Below, in pieces: positions 8,781-16,755 of a DNA stretch of 64,000 bases. Source of the stretch: Clostridium minihomine. GTDB lineage: Bacteria > Bacillota > Clostridia > Oscillospirales > Acutalibacteraceae. Within the stretch, counting starts at the first letter, position 1; every line of letters starts with the position of its first letter. A model generated the notes under the pieces. That model was not told where the DNA came from and did no database searches. It was given only the letters and a program-made list of their open reading frames with translations. The stretch is taken from positions 484,137 through 548,136 of the forward strand of contig NZ_OEQH01000003.1 in the NCBI RefSeq assembly GCF_900240385.1, given 5' to 3'. Made by a program: the position numbers and the translations under genes.

Positions 8781-9548
8781 TCAAACACCCTGCGCAATCG
8801 GAGCCAGCAGAACTTTTCCCGTACCACGGTATACATTCACAAGCCCCTCTCCAGAAGCAGCCGAGCCTAAAAGTGATTTTCCCGACCGCTCCACGGTGAA
8901 ATCCAAGCTGCCACTCCAAGCAACAGCCATATTTCCGTCTACCTTGAGAACATCATTCTCCAAAGCAATCTCCACCAATTCCTCACGGGGGCACACGGAT
9001 TCCAGGCAGATCACACCGCTGCCGCTCACGCCCAGATTAAACAGACCCTCTCCTCCAGCCACTGCGGAAGAGAAATTCGAGCGCATCACTGCCTTGTGTT
9101 TTAAGTTGGAATCGCAAGCAAGAAATAGTCCGTCATCTAGTACAATAGAACCGTTCCAATCCCTCAGATCAATTAGAATAATATGGCGGTAAGTGGGCTC
9201 GAGCACCATAATCCCGTCACCGGTGTATTCCGGCTTAATGGCAGACTCACCTGTCACTTTACCACGCATCGCTTTGCCTAAGAAATCCCCCACCCCTTTA
9301 ATGCCAGTGGTTGCATTCACATTTCCCACAGTCCATTGCATCGCACCTGCTTGCAGCGTAATCTGCGCCTTGCTAAGATCGCAAATCACCTGGCGCTTGC
9401 GCACATTCATTTTACTGCAAAAATAAGCCTGCTCGGCATCCCCCGGCATAACGCTTAAATCCCGTTGATACTCAATGACAGTAAACGCTCCTAAGGAATC
9501 CAGCGTTTTGATATCATCATTATTTGTGAAATTTGAAATTTTGTACAT
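8781..9548 (-). CDS. AIM24 family protein
   Basis: Protein of 255 residues of the AIM24/DUF124 family, a beta-rich fold related to tubby-like C-terminal domains; bacterial roles are unknown. The pattern of short glycine-rich strands (SGEGLVNVYRGTGKVLLAP near the C-terminus, AVAGGEGLFNLGVSGSGVICLES centrally, GDFLGKAMRGKVTGES) is characteristic. AAGGGGA lies seven bases before ATG 9548. It is monocistronic, with a promoter upstream and a terminator downstream. Confidence 0.85.
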   Translation of the reverse strand: MYKISNFTNNDDIKTLDSLGAFTVIEYQRDLSVMPGDAEQAYFCSKMNVRKRQVICDLSKAQITLQAGAMQWTVGNVNATTGIKGVGDFLGKAMRGKVTGESAIKPEYTGDGIMVLEPTYRHIILIDLRDWNGSIVLDDGLFLACDSNLKHKAVMRSNFSSAVAGGEGLFNLGVSGSGVICLESVCPREELVEIALENDVLKVDGNMAVAWSGSLDFTVERSGKSLLGSAASGEGLVNVYRGTGKVLLAPIAQGV

Positions 9549-9623
9549 AATTATTTCCCCTTCTATTTCGGTTCTGATAACGAAACCCTGATTTATTTGC
9601 TATCTTTCGGTTACTATGATTTT

Positions 9624-9653
9624 ATCCTATCAGGAATTGTATGAATCTGTCAA
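9624..9653 (-). promoter_or_regulatory. Promoter of the AIM24 gene
   Basis: Reverse strand TTGACA, 18 bases, TAGGAT. The -35 is perfect and the -10 is weak. It gives a leader of roughly 70 bases. Confidence 0.5.
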
Positions 9654-9767
9654 GAAATGTTTATCCTGTATGAATCTATACACAGAATTTGGCAAAAAGG
9701 AACAAACTCTGAATCGCTTAACAGGAATACTTCCCGCCATACCATCTGAAAAAATTAAGAATTATTT

Positions 9768-9816
9768 ACGAAAAAACAGCCCGGAACAAATCCCTATGAC
9801 TTGTTCCGGGCTGTTT
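9768..9816 (-). terminator. Terminator of the ketodeoxygluconate operon
   Basis: A perfect 16-bp stem (AAACAGCCCGGAACAA with its complement) around an 11-base loop, then a run of Ts on the reverse strand, directly after the kinase stop at 9828. Confidence 0.9.
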
Positions 9817-9827
9817 GCTATTTTTTA

Positions 9828-10853
9828 TTAACGGTTCATTTCACTTTGTGCCCCGGTATGCTGATGCTCCTGAATCAGCCGCTCGACCTCATAAAAATCA
9901 GAAGCCGGCATATCGCCGGGGATGGTGTTTTTCACCGCACTGCTGGCATTGCCGAATTCCAGCGCCTTTTGGTGATCCCCATATTTTAACAGGCCAAACA
10001 GCACCCCTGCCACATAAGCGTCGCCGCTGCCGATTCTGTCTACCACTTCAATATTCGTATACGGTTCTTCTTCATAATAAGTATCTTCTTTGGCGCTATA
10101 CAAAATAGAGCCAAAGGTATGCTGCTTGGGGCTGATGATTTTGCGGTCGGTGGTAGCCACCACCTCTACCCCATATTCTTCACAGTAGCTTTTCATGATA
10201 TCGCGCAGTTCTCCGGTTTTTCCAAACATTCTGCGGGATGTTTCAGAAGAAACAAACAAAATATTAACATAAGGCAAAATGCTCTCTATGGTTCGGCGGG
10301 CCTCTTGCTCTTCCCACAGATTAGCACGGTAGTTCACATCGAAAGAGATTTTGGCTCCTCCCCGACGAAAACGCTGAATGATTTCTGTCGTCACCTCACG
10401 GGTCTGCCGGCTAAGCGCCAAAGAAATGCCGCTGGTATGAAATACCCGGGTACTGGTATAGGCTGATTCCGGAATTTCCTCTAAACAAATGCTGTTAATC
10501 GAGGAATATTTTCGATCATACACCACACAAGGTTTTCGTGGATGAGCCCCGTTTTCATAATAATAAACACCAAGTCGCGCATCCGGACTTTCGTCATACA
10601 CCAAAAAGTCATCGCTGACCCCACCGAACCGAATCCGATTTTTAATAAAAGTGCCGATTTCACTGCGGGGAAGTTTAGAAATAATTCCGGTGCGCAGTCC
10701 CAATAATGACAATCCGGAAGACACATTTAGTTCCGAACCGCCCGCCCGCTTTTCAAAACTAACGCCATCGACGATCCGTTCATTGATGGCAGGCGAAAGA
10801 CGCAGCATAATTTCACCGAAGGTGATCGCATCAAAAGGTTTTTTCGATTCCAT
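9828..10853 (-). CDS. PfkB family sugar kinase, probable 2-keto-3-deoxygluconate kinase
   Basis: Ribokinase-fold kinase of 341 residues, probably phosphorylating 2-keto-3-deoxygluconate (KDG) to KDPG. The N-terminus FDAITFGEIMLRLSP and the SFEKRAGGSELNVSSGLSLLG substrate segment match KDG kinases. The PfkB signature with the catalytic aspartate is VDRIGSGDAYVAGVLFGL. Start 10853 has AAAGAGAG upstream. It is last in an operon with a second kinase and KDPG aldolase. Two kinases in one operon may differ in substrate, so the assignment here is less firm than for the upstream one. Confidence 0.82.
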   Translation of the reverse strand: MESKKPFDAITFGEIMLRLSPAINERIVDGVSFEKRAGGSELNVSSGLSLLGLRTGIISKLPRSEIGTFIKNRIRFGGVSDDFLVYDESPDARLGVYYYENGAHPRKPCVVYDRKYSSINSICLEEIPESAYTSTRVFHTSGISLALSRQTREVTTEIIQRFRRGGAKISFDVNYRANLWEEQEARRTIESILPYVNILFVSSETSRRMFGKTGELRDIMKSYCEEYGVEVVATTDRKIISPKQHTFGSILYSAKEDTYYEEEPYTNIEVVDRIGSGDAYVAGVLFGLLKYGDHQKALEFGNASSAVKNTIPGDMPASDFYEVERLIQEHQHTGAQSEMNR

Positions 10854-10915
10854 CGTAATTCTCTCTTTCCACGGTTGGTTCACACCGAGCCAACGCATTT
10901 TTATAGAAAGACAGA

Positions 10916-10949
10916 GCTCCCGAATGATGTTTTTGATCATTATGGGAGC
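10916..10949. repeat. Inverted repeat between the two kinase genes
   Basis: GCTCCC-G-AATGAT / ATCATT-A-TGGGAGC around a 7-base loop. It lacks a clear T run on the reverse strand, so it may be an RNA-processing or attenuation hairpin rather than a terminator. Confidence 0.5.
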
Positions 10950-11024
10950 CCTGCCTTTTGCAGGCCACAAAACAGCGCAGACCGAATTCATCCAAACCCA
11001 CATCTGCCGTTAGCCTAACCGTTT

Positions 11025-12044
11025 TTATCTTTGTACGCGGCCGGAACCATCGCCCTTAGCCAGTTTATTTACTTCATCCACAGAAACCTGATTAAAGTCC
11101 CCTTCGATGGTGTGCTTCAGGCAGCTGGCTGCAACGGCAAACTCAATGGCATCCTGAGGTTCATACTGGTTCAGCAAAGAATAGATCAGCCCGCCGCCAA
11201 AGCTGTCGCCGCCGCCTACACGATCCACAATGCGAATCAAATAGTTTTTGCTGAAATAGTAATCCTTGCCGTCATAAAGCATAGCCGCCCAATTATTGTC
11301 ACTGGCAGAAATGGAACCGCGCAGCGTAATGGCAACCTTGTCAAAATGGAAGGTATCCGCTAATTTCTTGGCTACCTCTTTGTAACCCTCGTGACTGATT
11401 TTGCCCCCGGTAATATCGGTATTGACCGCTTTGATGCCGAATACATCGCTGGCATCCTCTTCGTTGGAAATGCAGACGTCCACATATTCCATCAGTCCGC
11501 CCATCACCTTGCCTGCCTTTTCTCTGGACCATAGGTTTTTGCGGTAATTCAGGTCACAGCTGACCGTAACATGATGCTTTTTCGCCGCCTTGCAGGCTTC
11601 CAGACAAATTGCCGCCGCACTGTCGCTGATGGCGGGAGTAATGCCGGTAAAGTGGAACCAGTCTACCCCTTCAAAAATATCATCCCAATGAAAGTCAGAA
11701 GGCTGAGCGGTGGCAATTGCAGAACCCGCACGATCATAAATCACTTTGGACGGACGCTGACTTGCTCCTTTTTCCAAAAAATAAATGCCCACCCGGTCAC
11801 CGCCACGGGTAATTTTAGAAACATCCACACCGAATCTTCTCAGGGAATTCACAGCACTTTGTCCGATATCATGCTTGGGCAGCTTTGTGACAAAGCTGGC
11901 ATCAATGCCGTAATTGGCTAAAGAAACCGCTACGTTGGCCTCTCCGCCGCCATAAGTGGCCCCAAAACTTTCTGCCTGAATAAAACGGTAAAACCCTTCT
12001 GGGGCCAGACGAAGCATAATTTCTCCAAAGGTGACTACTTTCAT
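11025..12044 (-). CDS. kdgK: 2-dehydro-3-deoxygluconokinase
   Basis: PfkB kinase of 339 residues. The N-terminus VVTFGEIMLRLAPEGFYRFIQAESFGATYGGGEANVAVSL is the classic KDG-kinase opening; VSCDLNYRKNLWS and VDRVGGGDSFGGGLIYSL complete the family motifs, the last holding the catalytic aspartate. ATG 12044 is preferred, with GGAGG 11 bases upstream; a GTG at 12062 overlaps that site. Upstream is the KDPG aldolase gene, giving the kinase-aldolase half of hexuronate or ketodeoxygluconate breakdown. Confidence 0.9.
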   Translation of the reverse strand: MKVVTFGEIMLRLAPEGFYRFIQAESFGATYGGGEANVAVSLANYGIDASFVTKLPKHDIGQSAVNSLRRFGVDVSKITRGGDRVGIYFLEKGASQRPSKVIYDRAGSAIATAQPSDFHWDDIFEGVDWFHFTGITPAISDSAAAICLEACKAAKKHHVTVSCDLNYRKNLWSREKAGKVMGGLMEYVDVCISNEEDASDVFGIKAVNTDITGGKISHEGYKEVAKKLADTFHFDKVAITLRGSISASDNNWAAMLYDGKDYYFSKNYLIRIVDRVGGGDSFGGGLIYSLLNQYEPQDAIEFAVAASCLKHTIEGDFNQVSVDEVNKLAKGDGSGRVQR

Positions 12045-12107
12045 AATTTTGGAACCCTCCACATTCTATTTTCCATGTCAAATAATTGAGCTCATCGGTA
12101 CTGCATC

Positions 12108-13073
12108 TTATTTTTTCTGAGCGAGGTGTACCCGGACACCGGCAAAATCCTGTTCCAAATAAATAATGGTCATGTTTCCGTCGGCATCATATTTTGCGGA
12201 CTCCTCGTCAAACTTTATGCCCTGACTCTTTAAATAATGGATGGCTCTGGGCAAATAATTGGTATTGATCGACATATGTCCATGCACACCATATCCTTTT
12301 CCCTTCATCACTTCCACCGCAGTGCCCGCAAAGAAAGAAACCGCGGTCTCTCTTTTGGTCAGGCCGAAAATACGGTCAAAAGCATCGGTTACCTCTTCTG
12401 CTTCCTGCGTATTTTCTGTATTAATACCAATATGACCCAGTTCAAAGCCAAGCATAGTCTGAACGGCCTGGCGGGTCATGTCACGGATTTGATCAAACGC
12501 GCCTTCATTAATCAGTTCGCTTTTCACCATCCAGCTGCCGCCGCAGGCCAACACTTTATTGTACCCCAGATAGTCATTCAGATTCTTTGCGTTCACCCCG
12601 CCGGTGGGCATAAATTTCACATTCACATAGGGGGCCGCCAAAGCCTTAATCATCGCCAAGCCGCCCGCCTGTTCCGCCGGGAAAAACTTGACCACTTCCA
12701 GTCCCAATTCCAAAGCCTGCTCAATATCGCTGGCGTTAGAAGTTCCGGGGGTAATCGGCACACCCTTTTCCACGCAGTATGTTACGATTTTGGGGTTCAG
12801 TCCGGGACTGACGATAAATTTCGCACCCGCGTTCACTGCTTTGTCCACCTGCTCTGTAGTCAAAACCGTGCCGGCACCCACCAGCATTTCGGGATAAGCC
12901 TGTGTCATTGCGCGAATGGCTTCTTCCGCGGCAGCGGTACGAAAAGTCACCTCTGCGCAGGGCAAGCCGCCCTCACACAATGCTTTCGCCAGCGGTACGG
13001 CGTCCTTCGCATCATCAATTTTCACAACAGGAACAATACCAATCGCGCCAATCTTTTCTAACACTTCATTCAT
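12108..13073 (-). CDS. eda: KDPG/KHG aldolase fused to a C-terminal VOC-like domain
   Basis: Two-domain protein of 321 residues. Residues 1-210 are a class I KDPG/KHG aldolase, splitting 2-keto-3-deoxy-6-phosphogluconate into pyruvate and glyceraldehyde 3-phosphate: ABGLP-like strand GIVPVVKI, catalytic region CAEVTFRT, VGAGTVLT, and the Schiff-base lysine in VVKFFPAEQAGG. Residues 212-321 (LGFELGHIGINTENTQEAEEV onwards to LEQDFAGVRVHLAQKK) resemble a glyoxalase/VOC module with the HIGI opening. Typical Eda is only about 205-215 residues. Start 13073 has AAGGGG eight bases upstream. It is first in the operon, behind a KdgR-type operator. Confidence 0.9.
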   Translation of the reverse strand: MNEVLEKIGAIGIVPVVKIDDAKDAVPLAKALCEGGLPCAEVTFRTAAAEEAIRAMTQAYPEMLVGAGTVLTTEQVDKAVNAGAKFIVSPGLNPKIVTYCVEKGVPITPGTSNASDIEQALELGLEVVKFFPAEQAGGLAMIKALAAPYVNVKFMPTGGVNAKNLNDYLGYNKVLACGGSWMVKSELINEGAFDQIRDMTRQAVQTMLGFELGHIGINTENTQEAEEVTDAFDRIFGLTKRETAVSFFAGTAVEVMKGKGYGVHGHMSINTNYLPRAIHYLKSQGIKFDEESAKYDADGNMTIIYLEQDFAGVRVHLAQKK

Positions 13074-13107
13074 TTTCAGCACCCCTTATATTTTTTGTTT
13101 CATAATG

Positions 13108-13122
13108 TGAAACTGAGTTTCA
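13108..13122. promoter_or_regulatory. KdgR-type operator
   Basis: TGAAAC-TGA-GTTTCA is a perfect dyad with the same half-sites and spacing as the E. coli KdgR (IclR family) box. It lies immediately downstream of the predicted start of the eda operon, where a repressor would block transcription. The divergent IclR-family gene is the obvious regulator. A second partial dyad GTTTCATAATGTGAAAC overlaps it. Confidence 0.75.
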
Positions 13123-13137
13123 AATATTTGTACCTTT

Positions 13138-13165
13138 ATTATACTGCTTCCCCCTGGGAAGTCAA
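13138..13165 (-). promoter_or_regulatory. SigA promoter of the eda-kinase operon
   Basis: Reverse strand TTGACT, 16 bases, TATAAT. The predicted start is near 13131, next to the KdgR-type operator. Confidence 0.85.
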
Positions 13166-13186
13166 TAGAATCTGCCTTCTTCCCAA

Positions 13187-13215
13187 TTGTTTTTCCCAGT
13201 ACGCTGTGATAAGAT
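13187..13215 (+). promoter_or_regulatory. Promoter of the IclR regulator gene
   Basis: TTGTTT, 17 bases, TAAGAT, about 45 bases before the start codon at 13259; divergent from the eda promoter. Confidence 0.55.
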
Positions 13216-13258
13216 AATTCTAATCAAACGGAAACGCACAACAGAAAGAAGGTGCGAT

Positions 13259-14032
13259 ATGCCCCAAACCAATCCGGTTCAATCTGCAGAACGTATTTTT
13301 GAAATTTTAGAAACACTGGTTCAAGAAGGCCCGTTAAGCCTGACTGAACTGAGCACCCGCCTTTCCCTGCACAAAAGCACTGTACACCGGCTGCTGAAAT
13401 CCCTTGTGGCCATGGGTTATGTGCGGCAGGAAAAAGACTCCGGAAAATATCTTTCCACTTTCAAAATTTTGAGTCTGGCTGGGAAAGTGCTTTCAAAAAT
13501 TGATATATTGACCGCAGCACGTCCCCATTTGGAGCAGCTGATGAAACAAACCCATGAAACCGTTCATTTCGTCCAGCGGGAAAATACCCATATTATTTAT
13601 GTGGATAAAGTGGAATCCGACGCCAACAGCATCCGCATGGTTTCCCGCATCGGCCTGCGCCAGCCCATGTATTCCACCGGGGTCGGCAAAGCAATTCTGG
13701 CGCACCTGAAAGACAGCGAAATTCATGAAATATGGAAGCAAAGCGATATTCAGGCCTTTACGCCCTATACGATTGTCACTTACGACCAGCTTTTGCGGGA
13801 AATCGAAACCATTCGCCGCTTAGGATATGCTTTGGACAATGAAGAAAACGAACTGGGCGTCCGCTGTGTGGCAGCCTGTGTGTTGGATTACCGGGGCCGA
13901 GCCCTGAATGCATTCAGTATATCAGCCCCGGTTGCCCGCATGTCCGACGAACGGGTGTTGGAACTGGCAGAACAGATACTGCAAACCCGATGCGAACTTT
14001 CTCGGGAGATAGGATACTCTGGGGATTTATAA
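13259..14032 (+). CDS. IclR family transcriptional regulator (KdgR-like)
   Basis: Regulator of 257 residues. The N-terminal winged helix runs from AERIFEILETLVQEGPLSLTELSTRLSLHKSTVHRLLKSL to about residue 75; the C-terminal effector domain contains TVHFVQRENTHIIYVDKVES, the conserved YSTGVGKAILAHL and the DNEENELGVRCVAACVLDY segment. ATG 13259 has AGAAGGTG four bases upstream. It is divergent from the KDG/KDPG operon and a KdgR-type box sits between them, so it probably represses that operon and releases it on binding a keto-deoxy sugar acid. Confidence 0.9.
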   Translation: MPQTNPVQSAERIFEILETLVQEGPLSLTELSTRLSLHKSTVHRLLKSLVAMGYVRQEKDSGKYLSTFKILSLAGKVLSKIDILTAARPHLEQLMKQTHETVHFVQRENTHIIYVDKVESDANSIRMVSRIGLRQPMYSTGVGKAILAHLKDSEIHEIWKQSDIQAFTPYTIVTYDQLLREIETIRRLGYALDNEENELGVRCVAACVLDYRGRALNAFSISAPVARMSDERVLELAEQILQTRCELSREIGYSGDL

Positions 14033-14234
14033 GAAAAAACGGTCCATTCTTTTCTTAATTATTATACCACAATTTGGAGAAGCTAGAAAAGGCATGGGCT
14101 TTTTTTGCTTTCTCCTTTATAGGAATAAGAATGGAGTAAGGCAGGATATGATGGGTGATTTTCCACAGTCTATATTTTTATAAACAAGCAAACAATCCCT
14201 ATTGAATTCTATTTTCGATCTCATATTTGTGTAA

Positions 14235-14399
14235 AAGCCACCGCAATACCCGGGTGTGCTTAAAGATCAAAATGAATTTTTCTTGGTGCATCCCAAAGGT
14301 TTTGCTTCGTTTTCGTCTATCGACAGTAATGCAAACTGTTTTGTAGTAATGGAAGAAGGATTGCGTTTTTACGCTTCTCTTGCGAATCTTGTTCCTTAG
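14235..14399 (+). pseudogene. Possible gene remnant in the IclR-aspS gap
   Basis: The gap 14033-14610 has no intact gene. From 14235 a frame reads through about 54 codons with protein-like composition (NEFFLVHPKGFASFSSIDSN, then CFVVMEEGLRFYASLANLVP) to TAG at 14397; after that stop the same frame continues GKASAGMNVIPKTIEKTEYA. No ATG with a ribosome binding site is seen. It looks like a decayed gene, but I do not recognise the family. Confidence 0.3.
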
Positions 14400-14610
14400 G
14401 GCAAGGCTTCGGCTGGCATGAATGTTATACCTAAAACGATAGAAAAAACGGAATATGCCGATAAAACTTTTTAGGATTTCTTCCGTTTAAATTCTTGATT
14501 CTTTTGCGTTTGTCCTGTGTTTCTCTATCAGAAGAAAAAGGCAAAAACCAAGGTTTTGCGGAAAAGATAGGATACATAGGGTTTTTTATGCAAAAACTAT
14601 ACGACTTTTG

Positions 14611-14639
14611 TTGAAACCCCCTGAATTTGATGCTATAAT
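14611..14639 (+). promoter_or_regulatory. SigA promoter of aspS-gatCAB
   Basis: TTGAAA, 17 bases, TATAAT, about 50 bases upstream of aspS. Confidence 0.85.
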
Positions 14640-14690
14640 TATTTGTGATTGTTTTCAGAAATCTGAGCAGATGAAAGGATAAATTAAGAT

Positions 14691-16439
14691 ATGATTTGCG
14701 CTAACAAATATCACACCCGCCTGTGCGGCAGGGTGAGCGAAACCGATATGGACCAGACGATCCGTGTAGCGGGCTGGGTAGAAAATATCCGGGACCATGG
14801 CGGGGTACAGTTTCTGGATCTGCGGGATCATTATGGTGTGGTACAGGTCGTGGTACATGATGAGGCCATGCTGGAAAATGTGGTTCGTGAATGCACCATC
14901 AGCGTAGAGGGCAAAGTGACCCTTCGCGACCAAGAAACCGTGAATCCCAAACTGGCCACCGGAACGGTGGAAGTAAAAGCAGACACCCTGATCGTTTTGG
15001 GTAAGGTATCGAACCCCCTCCCCTTCGAGGTTCCGAACTCCACCGAAACCAAAGAGGACGTTCGTCTGAAATACCGCTTTTTGGATTTGCGAAATCCAGA
15101 AGTTCATCAAAATATCGTGCTTCGTTCGCAGGTGATTTCCTTTCTGCGCCAGAAAATGACCGAGCAGGGCTTTTTGGAAATTCAGACCCCGATTCTCTCC
15201 ACCTCTTCTCCGGAGGGCGCGCGGGATTACTTGATCCCCAGCCGCAAGCATCACGGAAAATTCTATGCGCTGCCTCAGGCTCCGCAGATTTTCAAACAGC
15301 TTTTGATGGTTTCCGGATTTGACCGGTATTTTCAGGTAGCCCCTTGCTTCCGCGATGAAGATGCCAGAGCCGATCGTTCTCCCGGTGAGTTCTATCAGCT
15401 GGACTTTGAAATGGCTTTTGCCACTCAGGAAGATGTTTTTGCTGTGGCGGAAGAAGTGCTTTCCTCCGTATTTGCTAAATTTTCGGACAAGAAGGTATCT
15501 CAGGCCCCCTTCCAGCGCATCCCGTTTGCAGAGTCTATGCTGAAATATGGCACAGACAAGCCTGATTTGAGAAACCCGCTGGAAATCATTGATATTTCCG
15601 ATATCTTTGACAACACCACCTTTGCTCCCTTTAAAAATAAAACCATTCGGGCCATCCGTGTGCCGGGATGCACCGCCCAACCGAAAAGCTTCTTTGAAAA
15701 CATGCTGAAGTTCGCCACCGAAATCGGCATGAAAGGTCTGGGCTATATCAGCGTAATCGGCGAAGGCGAATACAAAGGTCCTATCAACAAGTTTTTGCCC
15801 GATGATAAGCGCGAAGAACTGATCTCCCGCGCAGGCCTGATTCCCGGCGACGTTATTTTCTTCATCGCCGACGAAAAGAATGCGGCGGCGAAATTGGCTG
15901 GCCAAATCCGCACCGAACTGGGCAGACGTTTGAACCTGATTGACGAATCTTCTTTCGAAATGTGCTTTATCGTGGACTTCCCCATGTATGAAATCGACGA
16001 AGAAACCGGAAAGTATATTTTTACCCACAACCCCTTCTCCATGCCGCAAGGCGGATTGGAAGCGCTGCAAACCAAAAATCCGGAAGAGATTCTGGCATAC
16101 CAGTATGATATTGTTTGCAACGGCGTAGAGCTCTCTTCCGGTGCAGTGCGTAACCATGACACAGAAATCATGGTCAAAGCCTTTGAAATTGCCGGTTACA
16201 CCGAAGAAGATATTCAGGAAAAATTCGGCGCACTTTACAATGCGTTCCATTACGGTGCACCGCCCCATGCCGGCATGGCGCCCGGAATTGACCGCATGGT
16301 CATGCTGCTGACAGAACAGCAGAACATCCGCGAAGTCATTGCGTTCCCCATGAACAGCAATGCGCAGGATTTGCTGCTTGGTGCCCCCACTGAGGTAACC
16401 GAACAGCAGCTCAGAGAGGTTCACATTAAAATTAGATAA
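14691..16439 (+). CDS. aspS: Aspartyl-tRNA synthetase, probably non-discriminating
   Basis: Class IIb synthetase of 582 residues, the bacterial type with the GAD insertion domain. The OB-fold anticodon domain is at the N-terminus, motif 2 is around FRDEDARADRSPGEFYQLDFEM and motif 3 is the C-terminal GMAPGIDRMVMLL. The anticodon-binding loop reads RDHGG, with His at residue 36; the non-discriminating AspRS of Pseudomonas aeruginosa has the same His where the discriminating E. coli enzyme has Leu. Together with downstream gatCAB this suggests it charges both tRNA-Asp and tRNA-Asn. AAAGGA precedes ATG 14691. Confidence 0.95.
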   Translation: MICANKYHTRLCGRVSETDMDQTIRVAGWVENIRDHGGVQFLDLRDHYGVVQVVVHDEAMLENVVRECTISVEGKVTLRDQETVNPKLATGTVEVKADTLIVLGKVSNPLPFEVPNSTETKEDVRLKYRFLDLRNPEVHQNIVLRSQVISFLRQKMTEQGFLEIQTPILSTSSPEGARDYLIPSRKHHGKFYALPQAPQIFKQLLMVSGFDRYFQVAPCFRDEDARADRSPGEFYQLDFEMAFATQEDVFAVAEEVLSSVFAKFSDKKVSQAPFQRIPFAESMLKYGTDKPDLRNPLEIIDISDIFDNTTFAPFKNKTIRAIRVPGCTAQPKSFFENMLKFATEIGMKGLGYISVIGEGEYKGPINKFLPDDKREELISRAGLIPGDVIFFIADEKNAAAKLAGQIRTELGRRLNLIDESSFEMCFIVDFPMYEIDEETGKYIFTHNPFSMPQGGLEALQTKNPEEILAYQYDIVCNGVELSSGAVRNHDTEIMVKAFEIAGYTEEDIQEKFGALYNAFHYGAPPHAGMAPGIDRMVMLLTEQQNIREVIAFPMNSNAQDLLLGAPTEVTEQQLREVHIKIR

Positions 16440-16462
16440 ATAGGCTAAGGAGGCGTTTCCAC

Positions 16463-16741
16463 ATGGTCACACATGAGGATGTATTAAAAATCGCACGGCT
16501 TTCTAAGCTCTCCATTCATGAGGATGAGCTGGATGCCTTCACCAAAGATATGGATGAAATCATCAATTTCGCCAATACGATTAATCAGGCAACGGTGGAA
16601 TCCTCCGACTTTGATAATATTAATCATCTGGAAAATGTATTTCGTGAGGACGTAGTCGTTCCGTCCCTTCCCCCTGAAGAAATTCTGAGCAATGCAGACA
16701 GCCAGGAGGATGGTTATTTTCTGGTGAGAAAAAGAGGATAA
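16463..16741 (+). CDS. gatC: Asp/Glu-tRNA amidotransferase subunit C
   Basis: Small stabilising subunit of the GatCAB amidotransferase, 92 residues. The family opening reads THEDVLKIARLSKLSIHEDELDAF and the C-terminus LPPEEILSNADSQEDGYFLV is typical. AAGGAGG is placed upstream of 16463. It sits 23 bases after aspS and just before gatA, in the usual gatCAB order. Confidence 0.94.
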   Translation: MVTHEDVLKIARLSKLSIHEDELDAFTKDMDEIINFANTINQATVESSDFDNINHLENVFREDVVVPSLPPEEILSNADSQEDGYFLVRKRG

Positions 16742-16755
16742 GGCAGGTGTGTTTT

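Noticed and set aside
12237..13061. Open frame on the + strand across the aldolase gene
   Set aside because: Antisense shadow of the eda fusion gene.
14655..16424. Long open frame on the reverse strand across aspS
   Set aside because: It is antisense to a clear AspRS gene, has no ribosome binding site and no recognisable domains; an artefact of codon bias.
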